64,000 nucleotides of DNA from Glandiceps talaboti (GCF_964340395.1 NC_135556.1:5205001-5269000), one strand, 5' to 3'; positions 13,030-25,769 are shown, counted from the stretch's first letter. Translations and numbers: made by a program. Notes: generated by a model not told the origin, from the letters alone.

Positions 13030-13259
13030 CTGTGTTCGTGAAAAGAGTTAATAACGTTATTAAAGCTTATATTCTGGAGTAAAAACCATAGATGGTGATA
13101 ACCGTTTGATTTTCAATATTTTACTATTTTTAGTTAAAGACTTCGAACATTTCGCATTAGATAATCTATATTTAGTTTGGTTCATTCTTTGTTACATGCA
13201 GAAAAATCCAAAAAAATTATCAACCCTCTCCCACTCCACCCCCAACCCCCAACAAAACA

Positions 13260-13298
<39 letters not shown>

Positions 13299-16200
13299 GA
13301 AAACTTTATCGGTAAAATTTTGTGACATATAGTTGTAGCAAGTCAGAGTGGAGATGTGCTATTTCTGTAGACTTTGTTTTACCAAAATAATAGCATCGTT
13401 ATTCCATAAATTAACAAATAAACATTTCTACATTTTTTAAAGCAAAAATCCGATAATTCAAATTGATATCATAGTCAAGTTGTCCCACTCACCGGTAAGG
13501 TAAATAGATTTGTGATTACTGCCACCACACGGCAACCCGTCACTACAACTGATACCACACTGCTCAAAATCAATCGGGATTGTTGTCAATGCATTCGCAC
13601 ACGAACAGGTACCTGCTACAGATTTAATGGCCGCAAGTCGATAACCACCACCCGAACAATGCATTATACATTCTGCAACCGTCAAACTAGGAAGAGAGGA
13701 CGACGATAAACTAGTTGCCTCTGTGTCGTCAAAACAACCAAGATGCACTCCCGCCTCTGTCAAAAAGATAAATTAAAGAAATATAAAGATAAAATATCAG
13801 AAAATGTAACAAATTCTATGAATTGAATTTTCCACTGTTAAAGTGTTTATCTATCATATCAAACCTCAGACCACAATATAGAGAGTTTCTAGTTTATCCG
13901 AGGAGGAGTTAGTACTTGTCTTACCTCGTCCACATAAATATCGTACGCTGTAGTCTTCACAAGAACCGGGTATGTTGATTGTCTTTAAATGACCTTCCAC
14001 GAAACTTGTATTCACGGGGGTTGTCACCACTATTTCATTCGTGACGTTCGTACACTGCAGCATCATTAACGGTGTTGGTGTTGCAGAACTTTCAGTAACG
14101 TTATCCGACGACGCCGCTGTAGTTGTCCTGGCAGTGGTAGCATTTTCGTTAGGTGGCGCGTCTGTGACAGTTACCGGAACAAGGTTGCAAACTAAATCTG
14201 TTTCGTTTTCACTTGTAATTACATTCACAATTTGGTAGGATGTGACGTTGTAGGTGACGTTGACCCAGACACCAAGTTCTTCGTTGCTGCAGGACAAGCC
14301 TTCACTCAGAGTACATGCATCATGTAGTGTTTGGTTGGTTTCGTCGTGAGGTACCCTGTCTTTTGTTTGGCATTCGATGTCGGTTGGTGAACTACAAATC
14401 CACGAGTACGTGGACTGGTGGGTAGATATCAACTCGTAATCCCAACCATCATCGTCAGGGTCGTCGGTATCAAACCAATCAGTCCAGTCGGAAATTCCTA
14501 GTGTTGATAAAAACAAATGTTTAAGTTTATTTAAGTTTAAGTTTATTTATTTTCTAAAGCGCCTTTTCTATTTAAAATATTCAAAAGCGCTGCATGTATA
14601 GCAATTGAACATTCGCTGCGGTCAAGTCTTGAATTATAGCAAAATATTACCCCAAGGTGAGTTTTAAATGATCGCTGTTGAAAATATTATAATTAGCAAG
14701 TCCGAACTATTCTAGTATAATATCAATATCGATACATGTCTTCCACTTGGATCACCTAAAATATTCTTTTGGTATAACGGGGGTTTCCACGACGTGACGT
14801 AATGGAGTACATGTATACTACGTCATCGAATCGAATCGTTTTAATGTGCAGGTTTGAGTTCTGTCAAAAGCAAGTCAGGTGATACTGCATACAATATTCC
14901 TATCTTGTAGTTAACATTCATGTGATGTGTTAAACACTTAAAAGCTCCTTGAAATCAGAGGCGGAACATTTCTCTTGACATGAATTTTTTTTTTGAAAAA
15001 CTCATAATCCCAAATGCAGAATGTAATTTCTACTAATTCATTTACAAAAGACCACTCACCATAAACGTCTGCATCAAAGATGGAATATGCACCGACGCCA
15101 CCACAAATAGCGCCACCAGAATCGCCACCGGTACAATCAATATCACAACTCCCTTCACTTTTGTCGATCGTCATCCCAGATAACGTATTATGACATGTGC
15201 ACAGGTAACCTTCCGATAAAGATGCGAAGAGAAAAGCTCGCAGGGCGCATGCGTATTTGCAGTCACTGATTGTCATAGATGGCAGGGTTGTAGTTGGATT
15301 GATCGTAGATGGGTCGATTGTTGTAAATACAGTAGTTGTTTGACCAGCCGTAGTTTGGGCTCTAGCTGTCGCCGTGTCCGTCTCATTTGATGTACCGTTA
15401 CCGGTTATATGAGTGGTTGTCACAGTTCTTGTCCCCGCTGTTGTAACGCGCGTGGTCACCATGGTTGTCTGCAAGGTAGTTGGGTTCATTGTGGTAGGTA
15501 TCCATTCCACGTTGTTGTCAACCTCAACACCGTCAGATATTGAACCAGTGAAACAACCCTGGTATGGTCCACCTTGTAAGAGAAAGAAAAATACGTAATA
15601 CCATGGAGACTTGAAAACTCAAATCAGCAATTTAATAAATCGTTAACGAACCGTCACAAGAAGTCGAACAACCAAAATAGTGGCCAGGCGATCGAACATT
15701 GGTCGATTTCCATAGATGAATTGATTTACAAATGTACAAATAGTTGCTATGTGATCCACAGTAATTAAAAAACTCTCACAATTCTATTATTATTGCATAA
15801 ACTGTCAACTTTGTCTTCAAACACATAGCTTTTGCATTATTCATTAAAAAATGTTGTAAAGTGTCGAATAGTTGCTAACGAGTAACTAGTGTGTAAAGTG
15901 ATCACATTAGTGATCACTAAGAAAACTGCACTCTAGCAAAGACGTGACGACGTGACGTAAGAGACCCCACTGCCACCCACCAACGTCTACGTATACGTAT
16001 ACGAGGAATATTAAGACGAAAACTGTAATATTTCACTTGTTGTGACTTGTAAGAATCCCCGATATGATGACATACCTGTAGAATATACAGACATGTAAGT
16101 ACTACCACCACAAGTCTGTGACGAGTCACCGGGACAGTTTGCCGGACATTTGCTGTCTTGGATATCAGCATTTGCGTCCCAATTCTTCTTACAGAAACAG

Positions 16201-18926
16201 TTCTTCTTCTTCACAGCTAGTAAGACGAAGAGATCACAAAGTCAAATTTTGTAAACGACTCTTTTAATATTGATTTCCTTGAAAATAAGATGATGAATCC
16301 GAAATGTTTTATTCCACTCAACCCACCAAAAAACCCCAAAACAACATGCATAAGATTTCAAATGACGGGATTTGTCGAGATTTTGAAGAAAATTTGTCCT
16401 CAACTATTTTCACACACAGACTATAAGTGAATGGACGTCAATAAACAATTCGTGGAAATATTGTATTTTTTGTGTGAACTGAAACTTCTAAACTGTTAAA
16501 ATTACGTCGTGTCGTTCCGCCCTCACCGGTCTCCTCTCTCCCTGAGGTGTTGACCCGATGTGTGAGGGCGCCCCGTCTCGGCGTACCTTACTGACTGTGA
16601 GAGTTCATAAAGGAATTAAAAAGTTTATGCAATCAAAAAATAGTATTTGCCCTCTTTGCGATTGTCTTTCTAGTTGCACAGGCCTGAAATTAAACAAAGA
16701 TGTATCCCAAACAATAAGATGGCAAATATCGAGTTGTACTGTTTTGGATGCCATTGTGTATGAAACATGTTAATAACTGTCTTCATCCGTGATAACAATG
16801 ACCAACTCACCAGCAATCCTGTATCCAAGCGAAGAACAATATTCGGAACATCTGTCAATAGTATTGGAGTTATCGAGAACAGGTCCGATGTCTACTCCGA
16901 CGGCAGATGGATGGAAACAACCCAGGTATGGATACACTGAAAAGACAACACAATTCGGTTTCACACTATGATGGTCCTAGATAATAATAATGACTGTTAA
17001 AATAATGTAATATGTTGGAAATGTTTTAGAGTCATAATAAAAAGACAGAACTATACGCCTATATTGAAATTTGTAACTGCATGCCATCCTTCCTGACCCC
17101 GTCCGTAGTAGGCTGGCTGGCCGACCAACTACTGAGGTTACATCGTATCAACTCCAAAGATTTGATTCCGACAGTCGATTGCTCTAGACTATTAATATTA
17201 CTGCCGTTTCATGATTACAAATCACAGCTGATTAGAAAGATCCTCAGTGTAGGGACGGCATGGGAATGTAAATAGTATGTTAGAGTACTGCAAGGACGTT
17301 TTTGAGAAGGGGTGGTCTTTTATTTTTCGTGTTACTTCACAACCACCGGTTGATTCATTTCTAGGAAGCGTCGTCGTAGTTGTCTATCTAAAGCAAATTT
17401 GATCTATTTTATGGTATATAACAATAATGTTAGTTTTTATATAGCACTTTCCCATACTGTGAGCAAAACTCTTTACAATTATCACCCGGACACGGACCAC
17501 TAATAACGGCACAGTGACCATTTATACTTCCTCAACTCCCATGGGAGCTTATAAGCTTTCGCCGCAGCCTCTGTATGTATTAAAACACATGGGACATATT
17601 TGGAGTTGATAATTTGGTAAACTTACCGGCGCAATCATCAGCAGCACATTGTTCGTATTTGGTGTTTGAACCCACGCAATCTCTACCACCAGCTAGCGGT
17701 GCTGGGTCAGTACAGTTTCTATATGCTGTGATAATACAGGTAGAAGAACAGGCTGAACCAAAGTCATACCATGATGTGAATTCACCATTCACTGGAGCAA
17801 CAGCTGTAACGTAAAATCACAAGTATAAAGTTTAGTTTGTGTGTATGGTTGAGGCCCCATTGGCCTGTTTGGTACACATCTAGTGTCAAACACGCTTGAC
17901 TCAAGGAGCTGTGTTTTATGTTGTAGGTTTCTGGGGTGTTTTGCATCACAGGTCGGACTAATTCAAACCTGTAACGTGTAGATTCGGACTGTTCTTGAAC
18001 TTTGACATCGTAAACGTGTTTGTGACATGTCAATCATTTTCTTGAATTGTCACATGTGCGTTTGAATAATTTTGATCAAAGTGTTGATAATAAAGGGATG
18101 TACTTGCTGTCAATAGGTGGTCAGTCAAGGAAACAATAGTTATAGAAGTCTTCCAAATGAGTACTTGTAAATTGAAATGCGGGTTGTGAGAGGCTAATTA
18201 TTACAATCACGTTGTGATGAACCATAACAGTCGATTTGCTCTGTGTACACCGGTTCTTACCGTTGCAGTTTGCGCCAGTCATGCCTTCTGGACATTCACA
18301 TAAATATCCGTTGGGGGCACACTTCTCTTCGCAAAGTTGACCTGGGTTGCATGGATCTGTCTTACATGGATGAATAGTCCCCTGGGAAATAGACAATTAC
18401 GAGTTACGATAATGTCAGTGTGTGTTTTGTGTGAGATGACCGGTAACTTCACTATCTACTTTCTGCTATATACGTAGCCTAGCTTTGTCTTATATTTGTA
18501 ATTTGAATTGAAAAGCAAACAAACAAACAAGTCATTAAAAGAGACTGAATCTGAGGCTAATTCTGAATCCGAGGCTAATTCTGAATCTGAGGCTCATTAT
18601 GAGACTTGCCTCAAATTGTCCTCCAATGTGGATCTTATTCTGAATCTGACACCAACTTTACACTCGTTATGATATTCGAAAAAGTCCAGTTTGTTGGAAT
18701 ATCAGGAATCTTTGCTATTTTTCCATCTTTATGACCTTACGTGTATGTGTAGTCGTAGCCCAGGTAATGTAGCACTCATATTGTAAATATGATACTTGTG
18801 TCTGGCTGATGGTTTGTCTGTTTATTTACATGTATGTATGTATGTATGTATGTATGTATGTATGTATGTATGTATGTATGTATGTATGTATGTATGTATG
18901 TATGTATGCCTGCCTGCCTGCCTGCC

Positions 18927-19010
<84 letters not shown>

Positions 19011-20008
19011 GGTAGATACGTAGGTAGGTAGGTAATGTAATGTAATGTAATGTAATGTTATGTTATGTTATTTAAGTTAGTGTGTTGCAGCAGATCGAAC
19101 TGTCGAGGACACAAACAGTCGTTAGATGCGCAACGTTGAGTAAAAAATTAAAATTATGTCTTGGTTCACAGCAAGGTCTATGCTTGGTATGATGGTATAA
19201 TACACACAGGGCATGTAAACAAGGTGAGAGTGGACGATGATCGATAAAGATGGCGGCCCTGTGACGCAATGGATTTAACAGCAAACACGTAGCATAGAAA
19301 TAATAATTTAGTATTCAAAGTAAAAACTAAACAAAGACCTTATACATATAATTCTTGGAAACAATTACCCATTTTCTATAGTTGAATGTTTGAACACTTT
19401 TGTTTCTTAATCTATCAGCTTCCTTTCTCCTATAGGAAAAGACGACCATACTGTTTACTTATGTCCCTCTTCATATTTAGAATAACTAATGAAGGAATGA
19501 TATTTTTTACATGAATGATGACTTAGACATATTCCATTAGTTATAGTAGACGGTATATGAACAATTCAATTTTGGTTCCGAAAGTCATAAACTTTATATG
19601 ACTTTTCGCGTTCCATCGCTCTCAAACGTGGAAACAAGTAAAACTGTGAGAAGTGTCGCAGCAAACATGTCAACCTACCACATTAGGGTTGGAATCCTCC
19701 AGGTCGGCATACATGTATCCAAATTTATCTTCAAGTTTGTCCAGAATCGTAACTGTGTAAAGATTACAAGTTCTGTTCCATATGTCGTAGTCGGTTGACT
19801 TACAGCTTGAGTCTGACAGGCATCGTAAAGCACACGAGGCGTGACTTCCAGCAATGTCGGTTTTGAACGGTGAGTAGTCGACGCTCATACCACAGTTCTC
19901 AAAACGTGGTAGCTCAATGAAAGCAGATCGAGTGTCACTGCTACGTGTAACATCACCAGTAACCATGTAGGCACACACAAGAAACAGAAACACTGTTATT
20001 TTCATCAT
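12007..20008 (-). CDS. Secreted multidomain protein: PAN/Apple-EGF-TSP1-WSC-WSC-WxxW-WSC-discoidin-like, 10 exons, 908 aa
   Basis: Exons, 5' to 3' on -: 20008-19679, 18381-18261, 17803-17627, 16936-16811, 16216-16076, 15572-15060, 14497-13925, 13756-13493, 13029-12692, 12150-12007. All junctions are AG/GT and the summed 2727 bp is one frame ending in TAA. The start is ATGATGAAA; the N-terminus MMKITVFLFLVCAYMVTG is a signal peptide. Order by residue: PAN/Apple-like ~30-105, EGF 111-150, TSP1-like 151-209, WSC 210-298, WSC split by a Thr-rich mucin-like insert 299-469, Mucin-2-type WxxW 470-660, WSC 661-748, F5/8C (discoidin)-like 749-908. There is no membrane segment, so it should be secreted. 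WSC and discoidin-like folds often bind glycans, so extracellular matrix, mucus or cell-surface recognition is inferred. Introns 2-8 are phase 1, as expected for shuffled extracellular modules. I do not recognise a named orthologue. Confidence 0.88.
13259..13294. repeat. CA dinucleotide microsatellite in an intron
   Basis: About 17 CA units in intron 8 of the secreted-protein gene. Confidence 0.95.
13493..13756 (-). other. Exon 8: WSC domain 3, uninterrupted
   Basis: HLGCFDDTEATSLSSSS, then LTVAECIMHCSGGGYRLAA, CSCANAL, CGISCSDGLPCGGSN and IYLTG: a complete WSC domain in one phase 1-1 exon. Confidence 0.9.
13925..14497 (-). other. Exon 7: Mucin-2-type WxxW domain with Thr/Ser-rich insert
   Basis: WTDWFDTDDPDDDGWDYELI, then ICSSPTDIECQTKDR, CTLSEGLSCSNEE and finally CEDYSVRYLCGR, matches the Mucin2_WxxW family (W..WF..D.P...GD.E......IC..P..IEC ... 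C.DY.VR..C). Between the halves lies a Thr/Ser/Asn-rich segment with many N-x-T sites. Confidence 0.87.
15060..15572 (-). other. Exon 6: WSC domain 2 interrupted by a Thr-rich mucin-like insert
   Basis: YQGCFTGSISDGVEVDN opens a WSC domain. About 70 residues of TT-rich repeats then intervene (TTMNPTTLQTTMVTTRVTT and similar, with N-glycosylation sites NGTSNET) before it resumes at MTISDCKYACALRAF, YLCTC, CDIDCTGG and GAICGGVGAYSI. The insertion inside the domain, between its first and second cysteines, is unusual and points to dense O-glycosylation. Confidence 0.85.
16076..16216 (-). other. Exon 5: second half of WSC domain 1
   Basis: CFCKKNWDANADIQDSKC, CPGDSSQTCGG and YMSVYSTG are the second half of a WSC domain (CxC, C...C.G....CGG....YS). 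A lysine-rich KKKN run opens the exon. The acceptor is TACTAG rather than CAG. Confidence 0.85.
16503..16586 (-). mobile_element. 83 bp-type foldback element, copy 2, inside intron 4
   Basis: On + it begins TACGTCGTGTCGTTCCGCCC and closes GAGGGCGCCCCGTC; the arms pair around a roughly 35 bp loop. It sits between exons 4 and 5 of the secreted-protein gene, in reverse orientation to the 10.4 kb copy. Confidence 0.8.
16811..16936 (-). other. Exon 4: first half of WSC domain 1
   Basis: Reads YPYLGCFHPSAVGVDIG, then RCSEYCSSLGYRIAG, the typical WSC opening (YxGCF ... C...C...GY...). Completed by exon 5. Confidence 0.88.
17627..17803 (-). other. Exon 3: thrombospondin type-1-like repeat
   Basis: FTSWYDFGSACSSTC, then YRNCTDPAPLAGGRDC and YEQCAADDC, follow the TSP1 pattern of Trp, CSxTC, R.C, GG..C and Q.C. 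Phase 1 on both sides. Confidence 0.85.
18261..18381 (-). other. Exon 2: EGF-like domain
   Basis: Begins GTIHPCKTDPCNPGQLCEE and ends CECPEGMTGANCNG, giving six cysteines in EGF spacing with the closing CxC and G.NC. Ends in phase 1 at a GTAAGA donor. Confidence 0.9.
18543..18605. repeat. Short ~22 bp tandem repeat in intron 1
   Basis: About three copies of a unit like GAATCTGAGGCTAATTCT. Confidence 0.7.
18831..19012. repeat. Compound TGTA / CTGC / CTGT microsatellite in intron 1
   Basis: TGTA units to about 18908, four CTGC units, then about 25 CTGT units, followed by GTAG and TAATG runs to about 19060. All frames through it are artefacts. Confidence 0.97.
19679..20008 (-). other. Exon 1: signal peptide and PAN/Apple-like domain
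   Basis: Codes residues 1-110. After the signal peptide, ENCGMSVDY and SCALRCLSDSSCKSTDYD, then CNLYT, give the cysteine spacing of a PAN/Apple module. The donor is GTG|GTAGGT (phase 0). An in-frame GTG 21 bp upstream is not a credible start. Confidence 0.85.
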
Positions 20009-21094
20009 TCTGTCCTTTTGTAAAGACACTGAATTTCTACTTCTTGAACACCATCTTGAGACACGGTCGGTGTGTTGTTAGCTAGTGAACGTAGTCGTGG
20101 GAAAATAATAAGTTGCACAGATGTCGTGATCTATCGATCTCTAATTCTTAAAAAGGCTAGACCATTCTAATTTTTTACCTTGAGCAAACTTAAACACAAT
20201 ACTACTAAATACTATACATTTCACTTCCATCAAATTAATTGGAATTTGTATGATTAATGCGTATTTGGATTTCTCTCATTTTTAACTTATTATTGAATAT
20301 GTTCAATTACTTCTTCTCCAATAAATGTCAAAGAAAAGTAAGGAATAACAATGGTCAAGATGGCATATCCAATCGCATTAAATTGAGTAGATATATGTTC
20401 TCAAGTCATACATATACATCACACACACATACGTCTTTCTTTAGAGATGTCCTACAAATTACATGTAAAACCAAACACAATGTACATGTAGTAGAGCATT
20501 GTGAGAGTGTTTGTGTACATTAAGACATTGTTCAATGTATATATTAGACGGGTCGCGAAACGTTTTTCTCGGAGTCATTATATAGAGCAGAGTGGCAGGA
20601 ACTCAAAAAGCGGTTTATTGATTGTTATTACATCTCAGACAAAAGGGTATTATACGACAGTTATATTCAGCTGGAGTTGGTCGGACTGATTGCCCCCCCC
20701 CCCCACCCTCCCCCGCCTCAAACAAAACAACATCCTTTAGACGATGGGGAAAGTAAGCAGCCGATGTGTCTACTCTAAGCCATTTAACTTGTTGCAGAAG
20801 AGAGATAAGCAAGAGACGTTCGGACAGATAATCCATATTGCAATGCTTTGACATAACTATGACTACGTCAGCTGCTAAGTCACCGCTATTGATTGGATAA
20901 AGGGTCTTGACAACATAAACAGTTGTGGTAATGAATTAAAGTAAATACTTAATATATGTGGCAATTTTATAGAAATTTGATATAATCATTAATACATATA
21001 TTGAATCATCGATTTTTGACGGCGTAGGTTTTTATATAAACCTCGCTTTGAACACATCCAGAGTTGTCTATTATGCTGGATGTATCGTACATGT
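20009..21094. other. 5' flank of the secreted-protein gene
   Basis: No second gene seen. A poly-C run lies at 20692-20702. No convincing TATA box was found upstream of the ATG at 20008. Confidence 0.5.
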
Positions 21095-21345
21095 ATAGTA
21101 GCAAGACTAGGGGCATCACAGTTGTAACACCGTGACGTCAACGAATGGTTAACCTATGTGGTCGATATGGGCGCACTAGTACAAGAACATTCGACTACGA
21201 TCAGCGTACAATAGATGTGCGGTAGATATCGTCGGTACATACAAAGCAGCCCTTTTAGCGATGCGAAGCTCCGAGGACTGTGAGAGAGTCTATACTGCAG
21301 AATGACGCCATTGGGTTAGATTTCAAGAAACACCATCATATAATT
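21095..21345 (-). mobile_element. Solo arm of a foldback transposon (family of 53.5-54.3 kb)
   Basis: Read on -, it runs CTTGAAATCTAACCCAATGG, TAGACTCTCTCACAGTCC, GGAGCTTCGCATCGC, TTTGTATGTACCGAC, then the AGTCGAATGTTCTTG and TTCGTTGACG segments. These match the element at 53507-54262 in order and nearly in sequence. The opposite arm is not present. Confidence 0.7.
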
Positions 21346-22351
21346 TCAATGAGTTGAAAGATTTTTCTTGGGGTGACATGTTTTAGTACAAGTAGAAAAT
21401 ACGCTTGGTTACCATGTTTATTTCCAAATTTCCTTTTAAAATGTTCTGTTGAATGGAAATAAATAGGCTAAATGTAAAGTTACATATTTGCATAACAATA
21501 AAATCCTGTGCTTTATGATCGAGGCAACATTTTTCACTCTAAATGTTGTAAATTTGTGTTCAATGTAGTCCTCAACTAAGTGACACTTATATTAAACGGT
21601 ATTTATTTGCTACATAGAAAAACTGATATTACCTTACAGCCTGCAACAGTGTAGAAACGAATTTGTCAAGTATTTTTACAAATATGAGCTGAAAAGTACA
21701 CAAAACCGTACTAAATGTTTGAGTCATTTGCAACAAATCTCAATGGCCTCGCCCTTGAACGATACAGACAGACGATTTTGCCATGCCTATTGTTTTAATT
21801 AATCAATAGCGTTGTAGCACAACTGACTATAAGTCAAAAAATCAAAATTTTTGCAGGCTTCCCAGGAAGCCCCATATTCCAAAGTTAATGTTAGAATGTT
21901 TACGATATTTTGATATATTCAGGTGAACAATTTGCATATGAAGGGCGGTCTCTCTATATACCTCACCTTTCTGTACTGACTACATTGTACTTATTACGTA
22001 GGTTGGCGCCGATCTACAAACAAGTCAGAAATTCCCTGCATACATCGTACAGGTGAGCTACACCGTTCCTTGCTTACACATGCACCAAATAGAGTAGTTA
22101 ATTTTTGCGAGCGTGTAAGTTGGGGTTTAATTCGATTCGGTTTAATTTAATTCTTACTGCAATCACTGGCTATCACATTGAATTTAGCCGTCGGTGTGTA
22201 CAAAGACATCCTCCTAAGGAAATTACTCAGAACAAAATACTCAAAGACTGCTTTTGATAAAATGTTGTAGTGGAAGTCACTCTTTAAGACGAGAATATAT
22301 TGCCATTATTTTTATATGTCGTAAACTAGATGGTCAGATGGTCTCAACCTA

Positions 22352-22353
22352 TC

Positions 22354-22402
<49 letters not shown>

Positions 22403-24015
22403 TTTATTACCTGTACAAGAAATAATTACAGATCACTTGGAAAAAAAATATTTATACACAATTTATACAGGCAATGGGAGTCAGAAAATAGCTTTGCTAA
22501 TCAAGTCTGACCCCTTACATTAATGGTTAATGGTTAAACATTCACGGGTGTTACTAAACGCACTTGCCCCTCCCCCAACCCCCATCCCAATCCAAGTCAT
22601 TTTAAAAGTGATGAGAAGAAAGTTCGGTGAAGAATGCCAACTATGCTATATATTCTTTCAGTAAATCCATTTTAAGTGACCGCTTGAAACTATGTCGTGT
22701 TGGTTCTTTCCTGATATTGTATTTGATGTCGTTCCATGTAGTTGCACCTGTATATGATATTGATTGTTGTCCAACTGATGTTTTCACTGGAGGAATACAT
22801 AAATTGCCCTGAGCCTTCTGTCGTGTATTGTATTCATAATTCAACAGCGTGAGTAGGTTATAGAGTGTGGTAAATTATTGTGTATTAAGTCGTAAACAAA
22901 AACCCCTACTAAATACTTGTGTAACTTAAAAACGTCGAGAATTCCTAACTGGTTGAGAAGAGGAGAAGAATGTTCCCGAAAATGGCTGTGCGAAATAGCA
23001 GGCATAGCCATTTTCTGGGATAATAAAATACGATCTAAATATGAATGAAAAGTATTTCCCCAGACTTCTAACCCTTAGGATATATGAGGTTGGATGAAAG
23101 TGGTGTAGTGTAAAGTAAGTACATGTTTCGGTACGAATTCCCTCAGTTTGAAAATTGCGCCTATTTTTCTTCTTATAATATTATTTACATGACAAATGTG
23201 TTCCTTCCAAAGCAGATGTTCATCAATGACAATACCAACAAACGACGCATAATTAACTTGCTCAATAGCATTCCTATTTACATAAAGAGTTCCACTGACA
23301 CTGGGTGAAAACCTACGACTTCTCATAAGAATATACTTTGTTTTAGACTCATTTATTGTGAGCTTGTTTGCAGTACACCATGCCGTCACATTATGAAACT
23401 CGTGGTTTACTATGGACAGGTCAATATTGTTGAACTTTGTGGGAAAAGTGTGAAAAAGGTTCTAATCGTCTACAAACAATCTGAAATCAAAATATGACGA
23501 TGGAAGTGGCAGGTCATTGATATATAATAAAAATAGTGCTGGTCCCAAGACAGAACCCTGTGGGACTCCGCATGTTATTGGAGAATATGTAGAGTTAACA
23601 CAATTAGAACAAACATATTGCTGTCGAAGGTAATCCCGAAACCACAAAAGGGGTAAACCTGCAAGTTTAGATAATAAAATATTGTGATTGATGGTATCAA
23701 AGGCCTTTGAGAAGTCAGTGAAGATGCCTTCGTCTATCTGTTTAACAAGATGATTCACTAAGTTTATAACAGACAATTTTGTACTATATTTTTCTCGGAA
23801 ACCATATTGGTGCTCATATAGTATTGTGTTATGTGTGATGAATGATCGTAAACGGTTGTCGACTAGTCTTTCTAAAACTTTGCTTAAAATTGGAAGGATT
23901 GAAATTGGCCGATAATTGCCAGGAATTTGTTCTGATCCCTGTTTAAATAATGGTTTCACTTTTGCAATTTTGAGGGCATTGGGGACGTCACCACCGTAGG
24001 CTGAACGAATTTATT
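22352..24015 (-). pseudogene. 5'-truncated LINE (jockey/CR1/L2-like), reverse transcriptase relic
   Basis: Read on -: about 24010-23462 encodes the RT fingers and palm ([55 protein letters not shown], then LFVDD as the YADD-type catalytic box). About 23389-23075 encodes the thumb region (NKLTINESKTKYILM). About 22844-22641 encodes the C-terminal tail (SISYTGATTWNDI). Frame breaks between blocks show it is dead. The 3' end is an ATTG/CAAT tandem run at 22352-22400, as in L2/CR1-type elements. The N-terminal endonuclease is absent. Confidence 0.88.
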
Positions 24016-25321
24016 GTATACAGATCTAGACATTTCAAAATGGACATTTAATATCTGTAAAATGTGACCGTCACCACAGCAACTCCTAATCCTTTAACAC
24101 TTAGAGATTAACTGTGGAATTCGTGACAACGACCCAAGCAATCATTTGTCGTCTTGCAAAGGAAGACACCCAACATCATATTTGCACATGATACAGTTAC
24201 CACATCACCCAAAGCCTAGACTTACTCAAGTCTCTGTGCTTTTTTCATTCTTTATTTGAATTATAATCATTTTTTAAACAAGTCTGTTCTTTTGTGAAAC
24301 AATGACCTGGTGAGTGATTACGAAACGTATAGGAAACTACTAGTGTAAATGGGAAACAATACGAAAGGTTTGAGCATATTTTCCTTTGCAAAACTCAGTA
24401 AAATGAATAACAAACTCAAATAATGTAAAAACTTGCGAAACTAAAAAGAAAAAGAAAATCTCCAAGGATTCTTTTGTGCAGGTTACACGGGCACTTGAAT
24501 ACATCGTCCCCTGACTGGATTAAATTTATCACCATGATGACAAAGAATTGCCAACAGTTGGTTGACAAGTCATATAGTAACTATGACAACAAGTATTGGC
24601 TGTCAATCAGTTGACAGCTAGTTCAATACATATGACAAAACACTTGATTGACAGCTCATGACTAGCGAGGAGCAATTTTGGTTGGAATGGAAATTGTCAG
24701 TGTTTGATAACATAGAATTGACTTTTAGAATTTCGGCATAAACAAATATTGTTTGACAGAAAGACACAGATTTTGAGATTTGTATCATACGAAAATGAAA
24801 GTAAGACAATATTAAAACCGTACGTAAACCGAATATTTTCTTTTGGATTCACATTCAAATCCAAAGTTGTAAGAGTGTTTTTTTTCTCAACAATTCTCCC
24901 TCAGTTATCTCTGTTTTCAAAATTGTCAGCACGCAATTACTCTCTTCTGTTCTATGAGTTACATTTTTCACATAGATTCCATACTCGTCCTTGTACGTAC
25001 TGGGTGTATTCAAGAGTAAAAACGTGTCGTCAACTGCAGGCACTGTTAGAATGTTGCACATGAAAAAAAAAAAAGATGGCAGACACTCATATGGGAAAGT
25101 AGTCGCATTTTGTTCCATTTCTGTGTATTGATAACACAGGACGATTTTGCAGTATTAAAAGATACCATAGCGATCTAGCAGGTGACTACGGTTTCACGAC
25201 TGGAAATCTATCACCCTAACTCAGGGGGTAAACCATTGGCAGCTTGCAAAAGTTGATAACACCATCGTGGAAATTAATACGCTCCTATTTTTTTGTTGAC
25301 ATATGGAGTAGTATTGTCTGC
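24016..25321. other. Intergenic; one weak minus-strand exon candidate
   Basis: Apart from the motif cluster at 24.6 kb, nothing firm. A minus-strand open stretch, about 25045-24855, follows a GTGCCTGCAG acceptor and reads DDTFLLLNTPSTYKDEYG, then IYVKNVTHRTEESNC; it recalls an Ig-type strand but has no partner exon. Confidence 0.4.
24530..24660 (-). promoter_or_regulatory. Cluster of CTGTCAATCA/TGATTGACAG motifs flanking unit A
   Basis: Exact CTGTCAATCA at 24600-24609 and its reverse complement at 24645-24654, with further TTGACA cores between. The order of sites resembles the reversed module upstream of copies B, C and D. TGATTGACAG is the known PBX-MEIS/PREP composite site; function here is inference. 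Confidence 0.4.
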
Positions 25322-25393
25322 GGCCCGTTGGTCTAGTGGCATGATTCTCGCTTAGGGTGCGAGAGGTCCCGAGTTCAATTCCCGGACGGGCCC
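25322..25393 (+). tRNA. tRNA-Pro (anticodon AGG)
   Basis: Complete 72 nt cloverleaf: acceptor stem GGCCCGT/ACGGGCC, anticodon arm TCTCGC-TTAGGGT-GCGAGA with AGG at 25354-25356, T arm with GAGTTCAATTCC (B box, about 25371-25382), and discriminator C at 25393. The A box is TGGTCTAGTGGC. A TTTT pol III terminator follows at 25399-25402. CCA is not encoded and there is no intron, as expected for a functional nuclear gene. Confidence 0.97.
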
Positions 25394-25769
25394 TGTAATT
25401 TTAGTATCTTCGATAACTTAATGGCGTACATGGAGGGATAAATGGTTTAACCAAAATTACATTTTGTCATATCGGCGGTTTTGAATATCTAAAAAGGAAA
25501 TCATCGCTCCATTGACTGATTATGCACGAAGGGGATTCATATTTTGCAAACAAGACGAGAATCAAAAGTTTATTTTTAGCAAAACATTTCGTTTGAAACA
25601 AAAATGAACTTCCTGCAAAAATCTTTATAATTTAGGGAGGCAAGATGTCAAAGTTATGGAAATCAAACGTAAAATGTTACTCTACCTACTCCGAACTGGG
25701 GACGCCCAATAGTTCGAGGCAAGACGTTAAGTATTTTAACAACACTTGCACACACACACGCTCAGAAGT

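Noticed and set aside
22352-24015. Functional reverse transcriptase gene
   Set aside because: The endonuclease is missing, the frame is interrupted between domains, and the catalytic box reads FVDD at the end of a closed frame.
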